Positions 8,583-19,461 are shown, counted from the stretch's first letter. The stretch: 41,627 nucleotides of DNA from Nocardiopsis sp. CNR-923 (GCF_001942255.1 NZ_MKKC01000092.1:1-41627); one strand, 5' to 3'. Translations and numbers: made by a program. Notes: a model not told the origin generated them from the sequence alone.

Positions 8583-8897
8583 TCACTGAGGCTGGCCGAT
8601 ACGCTGGTTGGTCTGGCGAGTCGCGCTGAACTTCAGCACGGAGTAGTCGTTGACCTTGTCCTCACCGCTCTTGGTGAACCTCACCGGGTGACCTTTGTGC
8701 CATTGGCGCTCAAAGCTGCCGAAACCGGTCAGAATAAGGCGATCGCCTCGGCTCACCACGTCCATGAGTTCGGCGATGGCGGCGTCGTAGATTTCAGAGA
8801 CAACCCTCTTCGGAAGCCCGACGCGGCGTGCCACCGCCGCGATGAACTCGCGCTTGGCCACGCGCTCCGAACCCTCAGAGGTCTGGGTCCCCGCCAT
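8583..8897 (-). CDS. HU/IHF-family DNA-binding protein, 104 aa
   Basis: A histone-like nucleoid protein of the HU (bacterial DNA-binding) family, expected to dimerise and bend DNA. After a short N-terminal extension it has KREFIAAVARRVGLPKR and the family signature LILTGFGSFERQWHKGHPVR, followed by the usual C-terminal helix. The total length is close to the roughly 90-100 residues of ordinary HU. GGAGG lies upstream of ATG 8897. It is the last gene before the terminator at 8512-8549 and is preceded by the palindrome at 8940-8953. In a mobile element it could assist nucleoprotein assembly at an origin or recombination site; that role is inferred. Confidence 0.9.
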   Translation of the reverse strand: MAGTQTSEGSERVAKREFIAAVARRVGLPKRVVSEIYDAAIAELMDVVSRGDRLILTGFGSFERQWHKGHPVRFTKSGEDKVNDYSVLKFSATRQTNQRIGQPQ

Positions 8898-8939
8898 GTC
8901 CGGCCCTCCGTCTTGAGCAGGGAATCATGTCGTATTTTC

Positions 8940-8953
8940 ACTCGTAGACGAGT
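8940..8953. promoter_or_regulatory. 14-bp palindrome, candidate operator
   Basis: The sequence actcgtagacgagt (ACTCGT-AG-ACGAGT) lies about 43-56 bp upstream of the HU start. It resembles the palindrome at 35189-35202 in front of the first T4SS gene and a near match at 36659-36672. Recurrence at both ends of the operon suggests a binding site for a shared regulator, which is not identified here. Confidence 0.5.
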
Positions 8954-8978
8954 CTATCCAGCCCTCGTCGGAGGGTCA

Positions 8979-9008
8979 AAGCACCGCTCGGCGCGCCGAA
9001 GGGGTGCT
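8979..9008 (-). terminator. Candidate hairpin after the 9008-9304 gene
   Basis: The imperfect inverted repeat agcaccgctcgg-cgcg-ccgaaggggtgct overlaps the stop codon of the upstream minus-strand gene. It is GC-rich with only a weak A/T run beyond it. It may attenuate read-through into the HU gene. Confidence 0.35.
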
Positions 9009-9304
9009 CAGTCGAACTCGCGTTCATCCGTGAACTCCGTCTGCTCCTCCACCTCCACCACCTTGCGCGTGCGCTTCGGCCGCGTTGCGCGGACGTCGTC
9101 GCGCTGACTGTGCTGGGCCGCATCCATCCGTGATTGGGCCGCTTTCTGCGCGAACCCCAATCCCGAATCGACCGCTTTCCCCGCAGCCTGCCCGATACTG
9201 CCTCCCCGCTTGCGCCGCCTGGCCGCGTCCTCCTCCATTTCCTCCCAACGCTTGTGGTCCTCAGGCTCGATACCGAAAACTTTGAACCAGTCGACGTCAC
9301 CCAT
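9008..9304 (-). CDS. Small hypothetical protein, 98 aa
   Basis: A small charged protein starting MGDVDWFKVFGIEPEDHKRW, followed by an Arg/Lys-rich stretch, a helical segment (GQAAGKAVDSGLGFAQKAA) and an acidic tail. There is no signal peptide or membrane helix. ATG 9304 has GGAGAAAGG upstream. It belongs to the distal part of the T4SS operon between unknown proteins and HU. The mixed basic/acidic composition would suit a DNA- or protein-binding adaptor, but I recognise no family. Confidence 0.7.
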   Translation of the reverse strand: MGDVDWFKVFGIEPEDHKRWEEMEEDAARRRKRGGSIGQAAGKAVDSGLGFAQKAAQSRMDAAQHSQRDDVRATRPKRTRKVVEVEEQTEFTDEREFD

Positions 9305-9351
9305 TACTGTGCCTTTCTCCGTTCTTGTTCACTTTCCACCCCGGTGGCCGG

Positions 9352-9684
9352 TCAACCACCGAGTTCAGGCCCGTTGTCCTGTTCCGGATCCGCCCCTCGG
9401 GGAGTAATTCTGATCGCAGGACGGACGGCTGACGGCATAGCGTTGGCTTTCTGGTTGGCGAACATGCTGAGCCGCCTCGCCGCGGCACTCGACGATGGGC
9501 GGCCCCCGGGGGGATCCGTCGGGCGCCTGTCGCCTTCCCCTCGCTGCCCGCGATCGGTCCGCGCACGGTCGGTCTGCTCGCCGAACCCGCTGCTCTCGCT
9601 GGTCAGATCGCGCATCCGCTGTTCCCACTCGGGCCCCAGGCTCTGTCGCCACTGCGCCACCCTCTGCGGGTGCGTCCGCTCCAT
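9352..9684 (-). CDS. Small hypothetical protein, 110 aa
   Basis: It starts MERTHPQRVAQWRQSLGPEW and continues as a hydrophilic, Arg/Pro/Ser-rich, probably disordered protein. No membrane segment or known domain is seen. It lies 14 bp downstream of the 9699-10973 gene and 47 bp upstream of the next gene, so all three are very likely co-transcribed. Third-position bias supports coding. Function is unknown. Confidence 0.65.
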   Translation of the reverse strand: MERTHPQRVAQWRQSLGPEWEQRMRDLTSESSGFGEQTDRARTDRGQRGEGDRRPTDPPGGRPSSSAAARRLSMFANQKANAMPSAVRPAIRITPRGADPEQDNGPELGG

Positions 9685-9698
9685 GGCTTGCAGTGACT

Positions 9699-10973
9699 CT
9701 AGAACCCGCCCACGTAGACCAGCTTCTGGTCCCGCTCGCTGATCCCGTCGCCGCGCATGGACGCAATCATCGTCCGCGCCCTGTTCAGCCGCGCACGTGC
9801 CGAGGGATCCCCGGTCTGCTCGACCGCCTCGGGGTGGTTAAGGGTCTTGGAACCGACGACGTACTGCTCCAGGACCGCCTTGACCCCGGCCGGGCTCCTC
9901 GTGCTGGCGAGTTCGGCGTACATGGTCCGGGCCACCTCGGCACGGTGCTCGTCGGTACCCATCGGCTCGCGCAGCGAGAACGTCCCGCCGGTGATCAGGT
10001 CCCCGTTGCGGGCGTCGACGTAGTCACCCTCCCAGACCTTCCTCGTCTGTTTGGTGTCCTCGTCGACGACCGTCACCGGTTCGGACCTGACGAACCGGCC
10101 GTGCCCCAGTTCGGCGAAGACCGTCGCCTGCTCGGGGTCGCGTTCGATGAGCTGACCGACGATACCGCGCATGTCGCGCGCGACCTCCGCGCGGTCTAGG
10201 CCGTCCTCGTCCACGCAGTCGTAGAGCGCGCCGAGGGCGCTCTCGTAGTTCTTCCTGACGAGGTCCCGGTCAGCGCCGGGCCTGCGCATCTCGTCGTAGG
10301 CGTTCTGGGCGATCCCCACATGCGCCAGTGCGGCGCTGCGCCCGGTGAACAGGTCGCGACCGCCGCGTTCCAGCCTTTCGAGGCGCTCCAGGCGCCTGCG
10401 GTGCATCCCGTTGGCGGTGCTCCTCGCCTCGCGCCGGGCCTGCCCGCTTATGGCGCTGGCCATCTGCCCGGCATACTCGCCCGTCACGGCGCGGAAGTTG
10501 GGCGAGAGCAGCCACATCGCCGTGCCCATGCCCACGGTGGTGAGCACGTTCTGCGCGGTCAGCCCGCCCTTGAGCGGTTCCAGGCACTGGATCACCATCT
10601 GCTGGACGTACGCCCGGTGCAGGTCGTTCAGCTGTCGGCCCTGGTCGGACCGGGACGCACCCGGCGAGGCGATGCGCGAGGCGCGCAGGTGGCGGATAAA
10701 CTCGTCCTGCGCGTGCTGTGTCTCAAGCTTGAGCCTGGCCAGTGGATCACCGTCGCGCCCGGCCGCGTCGCGCCTGGCCTGGCGCTGCTTGTCGGCCAGT
10801 TCGCGGTCGTACCGCTCACGCTGGGCCCGCGGGGAGTCGGCCCTGAGCCTCGCGCGACGCTGACGTCCGGTCTCCTTGCCGACGTCGCGCGCCTCGGCGT
10901 CCGTGGTCTCCTCGACGGGGTCGGGGGCCCGGTACGTCCTGGCGTTCAACGTCCTCTTCCTACGCGTCGCCAC
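9699..10973 (-). CDS. T4SS-operon hypothetical protein, 424 aa
   Basis: A basic, mostly helical protein. The N-terminal 130 residues are Arg/Lys-rich with coiled-coil character (RAQRERYDRELADKQRQARR). A moderately hydrophobic stretch follows at about 135-175 (LKGGLTAQNVLTTVGMGTAM), then a longer helical region and a basic C-terminus ending YVGGF. Translation starts at GTG 10973 with GGAG upstream. It follows the VirD4 gene in the same direction after about 130 bp. Accessory proteins near coupling proteins often recruit substrate or bind DNA, but no relaxosome motif is visible and I do not assign a function. Confidence 0.75.
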   Translation of the reverse strand: MATRRKRTLNARTYRAPDPVEETTDAEARDVGKETGRQRRARLRADSPRAQRERYDRELADKQRQARRDAAGRDGDPLARLKLETQHAQDEFIRHLRASRIASPGASRSDQGRQLNDLHRAYVQQMVIQCLEPLKGGLTAQNVLTTVGMGTAMWLLSPNFRAVTGEYAGQMASAISGQARREARSTANGMHRRRLERLERLERGGRDLFTGRSAALAHVGIAQNAYDEMRRPGADRDLVRKNYESALGALYDCVDEDGLDRAEVARDMRGIVGQLIERDPEQATVFAELGHGRFVRSEPVTVVDEDTKQTRKVWEGDYVDARNGDLITGGTFSLREPMGTDEHRAEVARTMYAELASTRSPAGVKAVLEQYVVGSKTLNHPEAVEQTGDPSARARLNRARTMIASMRGDGISERDQKLVYVGGF

Positions 10974-11104
10974 GAGCGTCTCCGTCCTCGCCCGCCCCGG
11001 TCACATCACCTGGGCGCGTGCCGGTCCGCCCACCACGGTCTCTTCGTCCATCAGCCATGCCGCCACCCCTCACCTGCCACTGCCCCACACCGCTGACCTC
11101 CCGG

Positions 11105-14100
11105 CTAGCCCTCGTCACGCATCACGTCGGCCATCGCCCGGTCGAACTCGCCGCGGGCCAGGTCCAGCCAGCCCTCCCGCTCGGCGAGGAACTCGTAGAA
11201 CGCGCCGTGCACGCGGAACCCGTGCAGGTCGGTCAGATGCTCCGGGTCTTCGGTGAACACCCGCTCGGTCTCGCTCTCGCTGGCCCGCTGGAGCCGCCGC
11301 ATCGCTTCGGACTCGTCCTGGCGGGAGATGTAGACCTGCGATCCGTCGGCGCTGCGCAGCGCTCCGTCAGGGCTCACCGAGAAGTGGGCTCCGTCCCGCT
11401 CCAGCGCGGGCCGTACCGACCTGTACGCCTCGACGATCTGGGCGTCCAGCGGACCGTCCAGCGCGCCCGCGTGCGGTCGCGCGGGATCGGAGGAGAAGTG
11501 GACCAGCATGTCGCGGCTGATCAGGTTGTCGGCGTAGCGCAGCCGACGGAACTCGGTCATTCTCGCCTGCTGGGAGTCGACCGCCTGCTGGGTCGCCGTG
11601 TCGAACTCCCAGGGCATGTCCAGGTTGACGGCGTTCTCGAGGTCCTCCAGGTCGACGTCGTCGGAGTCGGCGAGGTCGTGCTCCTCGGCGTAGGCCTCGC
11701 CGCGGGCGGCGTCGACCAACTCCATGACCTCGTTGGCGTAGGTGTCGGGGTCCAGCCGTGCGACGTCGACCTCGGAGAGGTCGTGGGCCGTCCTGTGCTT
11801 CTCCCGGCACTCGGCGGTCAGCTCGGCCTGCTGCATACGCTTGGCCAGCATCGCCTCGAAGTCGGGCTGGTTCATCCGCACGTCGAAGTCGACCGCGCTG
11901 GACAGCGTCGGGATGGTCTGGAGCGTGTAGTCGTGCCCGGGCTGCTTGATCGTGTCCCTGAACATCCGCCAGGACATCGGCAGGATCGTCTCGTTGCGGT
12001 TCCACACCGGCGAGTCACCGGCGCGGAAGACGATCGAGTTGCGCTCGGAGATGAAGGCCATGTCGTTGTAGGAGATGACCGGCTCCTCCTTGGTCGACAT
12101 GGTGTAGGAGACCTTGCCCTCCACACTCATGCCCTTGACCACGTGGCCCTTGTCCTGGGTCACGGTCTTGGAGTCCATGTAGGTGGTGTGGCGCTTGCCG
12201 GACATCTTCTCCAGTGTGTCGAGCATCGAGTCGTCGGTGCTCTTGAGGAAGACGATGTTGGAGGTGTTGCCCTGCACGATCTTGTCCACCGACTCGCCGT
12301 AGACGTCGCGCAACTGCTGAAGCGTCTGGAGGATGAGCGTGAACTGCTGCTCCTGGCCCAGGCCGATCGACAGCATCGTCTCGAAGCCGGAGATGCCGTG
12401 CCCCTCCGACTGGAGGTTGCCCAGCTCATCGAGCATGAACCGGGTCTTGTACAGCGGTTTCTGGTTTTCCTTGGTCATGTACGACTTGTCGAAGTTCAGG
12501 TCGACCAGTTGCTTGATCAGGATCAGGATGAGCTTGGCGTACTTCATCAGGTGCGGCGGCGTCACCAGGAACACCGCCTTGGGCTGCTCCGAATAGCGCA
12601 CCATCGTCTGCGTGATCGCGTTGGCCTGCCCCATCTCCTTCTGGGGCAGGTCCCCCGTGATGTTGGTCAGCCGCGTCTGCGGGTAGGTGGTGTGCCCCGG
12701 TGCGAACGAGCCGCCGTCCTGTTTCTTCAGCTCCAGCAGGATCCCGTTGCGGATGATCTTCTCGCCGGTCACCGGGTCGGTGATGTAGAACCGGCCGTTG
12801 AGCGAGGTCTGGTAGTCCTTCTTGAACTTGAAGTGGTAGGTGCGGATCAGCATGCCGGTCTGCGGGTTCAACAACCGCAGTCGGATATAGGCGATGTCGC
12901 CCGCGAACTTGCCCTTGAAGTAGTAGCGGGCCCAGCCTTCACGGGAGACGATGTCCTCGTGCTCGAAGTCCTCGCCGAGCGCCTGCTCGAACCTCTCGTC
13001 GGCGTAGGCGTCCCACTTGGCCTGGGCACCGATCAGGTGGTCGCGCTTGAGGTAGTTCATGGCGAAACGCACGCCCATGCGGCGCGGGAAACTCAGGCCG
13101 CCCAGGTCGGTGTTCTGACTGGGAGTACCAGAGGTGAGCGTGGAGATCGTCGGGTCGGCGAAGAAGCTCATCGCCGTGATCGCGATGCCGTAGACACTGG
13201 CCAGCATCTTCTCGGCCGCGCCCATCGCCCGCAGTGCGTTGTCGGCGTTGCGACCAGGGTGCGCATCGAGTTGGTCGGCAGCCGTTGGTGGCGTTGAAGA
13301 ACAAGGTGAGCATGTCCAGCTCCTTCTTGCCCTCCCACAGGAACGCCTTGTTCTCGGCCTCCACCAGTGCGGCCTCGGCCTCCGCCTCGCGAAACGTGCC
13401 GTCCTCCAGGCTTCCGTAGTCACCCCGTTGGACGCTCTCCTCGACCAGGTCCGCCGGATTCTTCACCTTCTTGGCCGAGAGCTGCACGAACAGCTGGTAG
13501 CAGTTGTACAGCGTGACCTTGCCCCACTTCTCGTCGAGCTTGGTCTCCAGCACCTTGGGATCCATGTCCACCCGGGCGGCGTAGGCCCGCAGTTCGCGCT
13601 CCTCCTCCAGGTAGAAGTCGATGAGGCCGTAGGCGGCGCGCTTGAAGGCGTTGTTGGCGGCGTTGGGCCACACCGGATCCTCACCACCGTCAAGCGGAAA
13701 GAAGACGTCGGCGATGTTCTCGATGTACATCGCGCACTTGGTCGTGTCACCCTCGCGGGCGGCTTCGGCGGCCATCCCCAGCGGGTTGTAGATGTCGGTC
13801 TTCATCGCGTTGATCAGGTTGAACTGCACCACCTGGAAGCCGCGCATCGTCGCTCGCACGTAGTGCTTGACCAGGAGTTCGCCCTTGGGGTCGTTGATCA
13901 CCATGTTGTTGGGGCTCTTCTCGCGCAGCCACATGTCGATCATCGGTTCGATGTACGTCTGGCCCTTGCCGGCACGAGTGATGGCCAGGACCATGGTGTT
14001 GACCGGGGCGGTGTCGACGATGTAGGCGCCGGCCGGGCGCTGCACCTCGTGCTCGGGGAACTCCCAGTCGGCGTTGATCATGTCCGCGACGGTCTTGTGC

Positions 14101-15104
14101 TCCCCGAGCTTGCCGCGGTCCCTGCCGTCCGGGTTGTAGGGGATCTTGGTGGTGTCGAACCGCTTGCGGATGCTCCTGTCCTTCGGTAGACCGGAGGCCT
14201 CGAACAGGTCGTCCCCGAACTTCTCGTCGATGAGCGGCATCTTCGTGGTGATCGCCCGATCGTCGTCGTCTCGCAGGATCTCGCCCTTGAGGAACTCGAC
14301 GTCGCCGTCGGAGTCGAGGACGTCCGCGTCCGCCCGCTTGGCGACCTCGATCGACTTGAGGCCCTTTCGGACCGCCATGACGTGGCTGATCATGGAGGAC
14401 GGTTGAACGGAGCTGTGCGCGCCCACGTCGGGAAACCAGTCGAACTTGCGGACGACCTCGTCCGGCAGGGCGATGTGCTGGTCGCCCTGGTACTGGTTGA
14501 TGTCGCTGGTGTCGTGCAGCAGGTTCTGCGCGTCCCGGTTGCGCATGAGCAGCAGGTAGGCCAGGCCGAACGTGCACAGGCCGATGCCGAGCGACGCGGC
14601 GAGCTTGAGCCAGGTCACGTGGAGGAACCACCCGGGGAACGCGTCCGGCTCACCCTCGTGCTCGGCGTCGATCTGTGCCTGCTGCGCGGCGACGTCGTCG
14701 ATGACCCACTGGGGCGGGTCCGCAAGGGCCTCGTCCTCGGTCTCGTGGCACGGCTGGTCGGGGACCACCCGCCCGTCCTCGTCGAGGACGCGGTAGCAGT
14801 ACTGTGTCGACGACATCCGCTCACGTTCGACGAAGTCAGGGGCGGTGGGCCCGCCGAGCGAGGAGGTCACGGCGCTCACGGTGAACTGGCCGACCGACCA
14901 CAGCACCCACACCAGCGCGGCGACGAGGACTCCCGCCGCGATGGCGATCATGGTGCGTGAGGTGCGGGTCCGTTTGCGTTCGATGCGCGAACGGTCGAGC
15001 TGCTGGGACTCGTAGATGTCGCGGTTGGCGAGCGTCTCCCCGGCTTCCCGAGAGGAGAGTTTGTCCCACGCGCTCGCTTTAGGGCTGGAGCCCCTCCTGG
15101 CCAT
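11105..15104 (-). CDS. VirD4/TraG-type coupling protein (reconstructed over two frameshifts)
   Basis: The T4SS coupling ATPase, which feeds substrate to the channel at the inner membrane. About 1333 residues. The N-terminus is basic, with membrane helices at about 50-75 and 165-195. Walker A is a variant, ITRAGKGQTY, near residue 371; Walker B is MVINDPKGEL near 400. The second conserved VirD4 motif, FMLDELGNL, is near 889. A C-terminal extension of roughly 350 residues looks soluble and acidic. Two bases seem lost, at about 13281 and 13251. Reading through both gives NATNG-LPTNSMRTLV-ANADNALRAMG, matching the family. ATG 15104 has an AAAGG site; the longer frame to 15257 adds non-coding-like residues. 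VirD4 assignment is firm; the extension is unassigned. Confidence 0.9.
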
Positions 15105-15149
15105 GAGGCGAGCCTTTCTTTCGACGTGTGCGCTAGGATGCGCTGGTTT

Positions 15150-15165
15150 TACTGGTTCGTCAGTA
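15150..15165. promoter_or_regulatory. Small inverted repeat upstream of the coupling-protein gene
   Basis: The repeat tactg-gttcgt-cagta lies about 46-61 bp upstream of ATG 15104 in a 140-bp gap that is AT-richer than its surroundings. It could mark a promoter or operator for the virD4-proximal genes. The evidence is weak. Confidence 0.3.
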
Positions 15166-15244
15166 GATATGGCAGCGCGTTCGGCGTCCGCGGGCGGGGC
15201 TCGCCCTGCTGCGCGGCGCTCCGGGGACATCCACCGGACACGAC

Positions 15245-17522
15245 CTAGACGATCCACGCGGGGACGATCATCGCGCTGGCGCTACTGGTCGACCCGAATC
15301 CGAGCGTCCAGCCGACGATGACGCCCACGGCGATGGAGATCAGCACCAGCACCGCCGCCAGAACCACGAGGAGCTTGGTGAAGCGGCCGTGGACATGGTT
15401 GGTCCGCTTCAGTTCCTCGGCGTAGGAGCGCTTGTCGCCCTCGAGCTCGTCGATCCTGCCGCGGTACTGCCGGTGCATGCTGTCGGCCATGTCCTGCATC
15501 TGCGCGTGCAGGTCCTTGTACAGTTGGTTGGCCGAACGCAGCTTCTCGTCCTTGATGTGGACCTCGTGCCGCCACTCCCCCTCACGCTCGCGTAGCCGAG
15601 CCTCGGCCCGCTCGCGTTCGCTCTCCAGTTCGGCCTCCAGCGACGCACCCGGTTCTCCCGATCGGCGTTGAGCTCCTCCAGCCGGAGGGCCTGCTCGGCC
15701 CGCAGGTCCTCGACCTGGTTGTCCAGCCGCAACTGCTCGGCCAACACCTCCGCGCGGGCGATGTCGTGCTTGAGGTTGTCGCTGATGAAGCGCGTCAGCT
15801 TGGCGTTCCACTGCTCCAGCAGCTCCATCTCCGCTTCGCGCTGCTTGACTTCGCGCTCGGCGAGCAGTTGGAAGGTGCGTGTGGTGCCCAGATGCATCCG
15901 TGTGCGCGCGTCCTTGCGCCGCGTCTCCAGCACGAGCTGGCGTTGGTGGGCGTAGCGCTCTTCGTTGCGACGCTCGATCTCGGGGGCCACGTCGGCGAGC
16001 TTGCGTTCCATCTCCGTGCGGAACCGGTCCCAGAACACCTGCCTGGCCTGGGCCGCGGCGACCTCGGCACGCTCATCGGCGTCCTTTTCGTAGCGCCGGG
16101 TGATCTCCGCCCGCCGGACGCGACGTCCTCGGACACCCTGGCCTTGAGGTCGGCGAACTCCTGCTCCGCCGCGGCCGAGAGCGTCTGGTAGACCGAGCCT
16201 TCGCGATGTTCGTCGACGTCACGCATGACCGACTCGGCGTGCAGGCTCATGGTCTCGACGAAGAACTGACGCAGCTCCTTGCTGTGGTCGCTGTGCAGCT
16301 TCGTCAGCTCGGCATTGGCCTGCTCGGCCATGACGGCGATCTGCTCGCCGAGCCAGTCGGAGACCTCGTCACCGAACTCCAGTCGCACCGAGGGCGCCTG
16401 GGTGTCGAACGTGGCCTCGAACTCGGAGTACGGGATCTCCAGACCCAGATCGTCGGAGAGGAAGCGCCGTGCGATGGTCTCCCGCACCTGCTCCTCGGTG
16501 AACTCCCGGTCCCGGTTCTGTTCGGCATAGTGCGTCCAGGCAAGGGCCCGCCCCCCTTCCCCCTCCGTCAGGAAGTCCCGGACTTCGTCCTGTTCGCCCT
16601 CCTCGGCCATTTCGTCGTCTTCGTCGTCGTACGTCCCGTCCTCGTGCGTGCCGTCGTCGTCCGCCTCGTCGTGGTAGACGCCGGACTCGTCGTCGCCGAG
16701 GTCATCGTCGAACAGGTCCGCGGAGAACTCGCCGCCGGCCAGGGAATCGTCCCCCGGCTCCTCGTCGGCGACGCCCGCCTCAGGGGTGGGGGCCGCGGCC
16801 ACCGCGCCTGGCAGGAGGTCGCTGTCGTCAGCGACGGGCGGGGCCGACGGCGGCATTGCGGCGGTGTCGGCCAACGGGGCGGCGTCCACGCTGTTCGGGG
16901 GAGCCGTGCGGGTCGTGGTCGCGCTGATGGCCTGGGTCCAGGCCCACATCTGCGGCAGCCGGTCGGCCAGACTGCGGCTGCCGTCGGCGATCGCCACCGC
17001 CTCGGCGTAGGTGGTCCCCTCGTCGATGACGGCCTCGACCACCAGTTCCTGGCGGTCCTGGCTCGGGCTCAGCACCATCCAGTAGTACGTGGCGCCGGTG
17101 AGCAGCGAGTACTCACCCATACGCTCCAGTGTCTGGGTGGTGGGGATGATGCCGAGGACCTCCTCGTTGAGGAGCTGGCGGGTGGTGATGGTCTGGATGT
17201 GGTCGTGGTTGATGAGCTCGATGAGCGAGCCCTTGGCCTCGTCCTTCTGTTGCCTCTTACTCAGGCCGCCGATGTTCTCCACCGGCAGGGCCAACGCCGC
17301 CCAGGAGTTGCCGCCGGGCAGGACGAAGCGCTCGTTGCGGCTCAGCAGGTCGATCGCGGCGTTGACGGTGCTCTCCCGCACCACGCTCGCCAGCATCTCC
17401 TCGGGCTTGCGCCGCTTGCTGCGCTTCTTGCCGTCGCCGCTCGGCGAGGCGGCCGCTTCCGAACCGTCAGAGGACGTGCCGTCGGCCTTCCCCTTCTTCC
17501 ACATGTTGTCGATGAGTCCCAT
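15245..17522 (-). CDS. Acidic coiled-coil protein with C-terminal membrane anchor (reconstructed over two frameshifts)
   Basis: About 759 residues once two single-base losses (about 16113 and 15646) are read through. A globular N-terminal domain (about 40-200) has LPGGNSWAALALPVENIGGL. A long, very acidic Asp/Glu region follows at about 230-330. Next is a long coiled coil (EIERRNEERYAHQRQL through LREREGEWRHEVHIKDEKL), then one hydrophobic helix near the end (LLVVLAAVLVLISIAVGVIV). This implies a tail-anchored cytoplasmic protein. AGAGGA lies upstream of ATG 17522. It sits between the Clp-like ATPase and VirD4, so it could tether or regulate one of the ATPases at the membrane. No known family is recognised. 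Confidence 0.8.
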
Positions 17523-17626
17523 CGGCGCATCCTCTCGATTTCACCATGACGTCTGGAACCAGCTCGTTCATCAGCCTGAGTAAGGCCATCGTCCATCGGT
17601 GGGCCACTGCCGTCCCGTGGGCCGCC

Positions 17627-19461
17627 TCAGCGCGCGGCGGCCACCTCGATATATGAGTCGCTCTTGAGGAGGCCCTTGTCCTCGCTGCGCATCGTGCCCC
17701 GAACGTCCACCCGCAGGACCCTCTCGTGCGTGTGGGCGTTGACGAACGCGGCGATGGCGGTGGTGACTTCGTCGGTCATCTTCGCGATCGCCGCGCGTGC
17801 GCCGCCCGCGTTGGAGTCGGTGTCAGCGTGGTCGTCGATGAGGTACTGCAGAACCCGTTCGGCGATCTCGACCCTGACCCCGTGCTTGACCATGACCTCG
17901 CGACGCATCTGGCGCAGCTTGTTCTTCACGATCCTGCGCTGAGTCTCGCGCGAGAGCGGCTGAAAGGGGACGATCGCGTCGATGCGGCCCAACAGCTCGG
18001 GCGGGAACTTGTTGTCTCCCTGCGTGGTGGAGATGGACCTGCGGATCTCCTTCATCTTCTCCACCAGCTCCTTGCCCGAACCGGTGTCGTCCACGTTGTA
18101 CTGGGCGATCGTCTCGTAGATCTCCGATCCCGCGTTGGTCGTCAACACGATGTAGGTGTTGAGGAACGACACCTGACGGCCGTTGTCGTTGGTGAGCCTG
18201 CGTCGTCGAGCACCTGGAGCAGCACGCGCGTGATCGCCGGGGCGGCCTTCTCGATCTCGTCGAACAGCAGCACGGCGTGCCCCATGTCCCAGACGCGCTT
18301 GGTCAGCTCCGAGCGGAACAGGTCCAGGGATTCCTCCCGCGCGTACTCCGACATGTCGAAACGGATGAGGTGGCGCTGGTCGTCACCGAAGAGCAACAGG
18401 GCGAGCTGCTTGGTCAGCTCGGTCTTTCCGACTCCGGTACTGCCTGTGAAAAGAAATGACGACATGGGCTTGGTCTTGTCGTTCAGATCGGCGACACAGA
18501 CCTGCAGCCTTTTGGCGACCACGGTGGTGGCGAACTCCTGGGAGAACACCGCCCCGTCGAGCTGTTTCTTGATCTGCACCGCGTCGACACGGAACGCCAC
18601 ATTGACGTTGGTCGACTCCATGAGGACGTCCGCGAGCAGGTCGCGGCCCATCGGACGACCGCTGTACCGGTGCCAGCCCACCATCGAGTCGAGCACCAGG
18701 ATGGACTTACGCGGCTGCGTCGAGGCCGGGATGTAGCGGTTGGTGTACTCGTAGATCATCTCGAAGAGGTGGTCGTCGTAGAACTGGTCGGCCACTCCGT
18801 AACGCCTGGCCATCCCCTTGAGGATCTCCACCGTGGTCTTCTGGTCGGGCGGGCTGACGTTGATGCGCTGGAGGCGTTCCATGAGCGGCTGGTTGGGTGC
18901 CACGTACTTGTGGAACTCGTCGAAGGTCGTGGCCGCGATGACGCGGATACCGCGCGCGCCGGACGCCGCCAGAACCGGCTTGAGCGCTTCGACGGAGGCG
19001 GCGCTGAGCTGCACCACCTGGTGGAACTCGTCGATGAACAGCACCAGTTCGACGTGCTCGTCGGAGCTGAACCTCTCGGCCTCGTCGAACAGCCCCTTGA
19101 GCAGTGCCGCCATTTCGTCGGGAGTGCTCAGCCCGGCGATCATCCGGGCCAGGTCGACTTCCATGTAGACCCGTTTGACGTCTTTCAGCATCGCCGCCTG
19201 AACCAGAGCGGTCTTACCCGCACCGGCCGGGGCCAGCAGAAGAGCATTGCACAGTTCGGGTCGGGCCATGGCCGCCATGAGCTGGGAGATCTCATAGTCG
19301 CGACCGACGATCTCGCGCTCAGGGGCTTTGAGGGGGTCGCTGTACTGGGCCAACTTCGGGTAGCGCTCGTTGCGGCCGTCGAGGGAACCGTCCGAATTGG
19401 TGAACAACTGCTGGCGCCTCCGTGGACGAGAAGGTGACGACCTCATCTCGTTCTTACTCAT
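17627..19461 (-). CDS. Clp/HSP100-like AAA+ ATPase of the T4SS operon (reconstructed over one frameshift)
   Basis: About 611 residues with two AAA+ modules. Module 1: Walker A APAGAGKT at 77-84, Walker B LFIDE at 141-145, then AATTFDEFHKYVAPNQPLME, which aligns with the ClpA/B sensor and arginine-finger region. Module 2: Walker A GSTGVGKT at 340-347, FDMSEY, Walker B LLFDE at 398-402, then TNAGS and ELLGRIDAIVPF. The frame breaks at about 18200; restoring one base gives LDDARLTNDNGRQVSFLNTY. It lacks the Clp N-domain. The module-2 stretch that holds the GYVG pore loop is absent between MSEY and the Walker B. No aromatic pore loop is seen in module 1. A normal unfoldase is therefore unlikely. 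Its place in a T4SS operon suggests a dedicated motor or assembly ATPase. Confidence 0.85.

Noticed and set aside
10974..11104. Short frames upstream of the 9699-10973 gene that might extend its N-terminus
   Set aside because: An in-frame stop separates them. Extension would need one or two extra indels and no homology supports it.
11018..13297. Long plus-strand frame opposite the coupling-protein gene, with similar ones at 24122-26533 and 30148-32145
   Set aside because: Mirror frames of VirD4, the wall hydrolase and VirB6/VirB4. Composition is low-complexity Val/Leu/Gly/His, no motif is present and the opposite strand is clearly coding.
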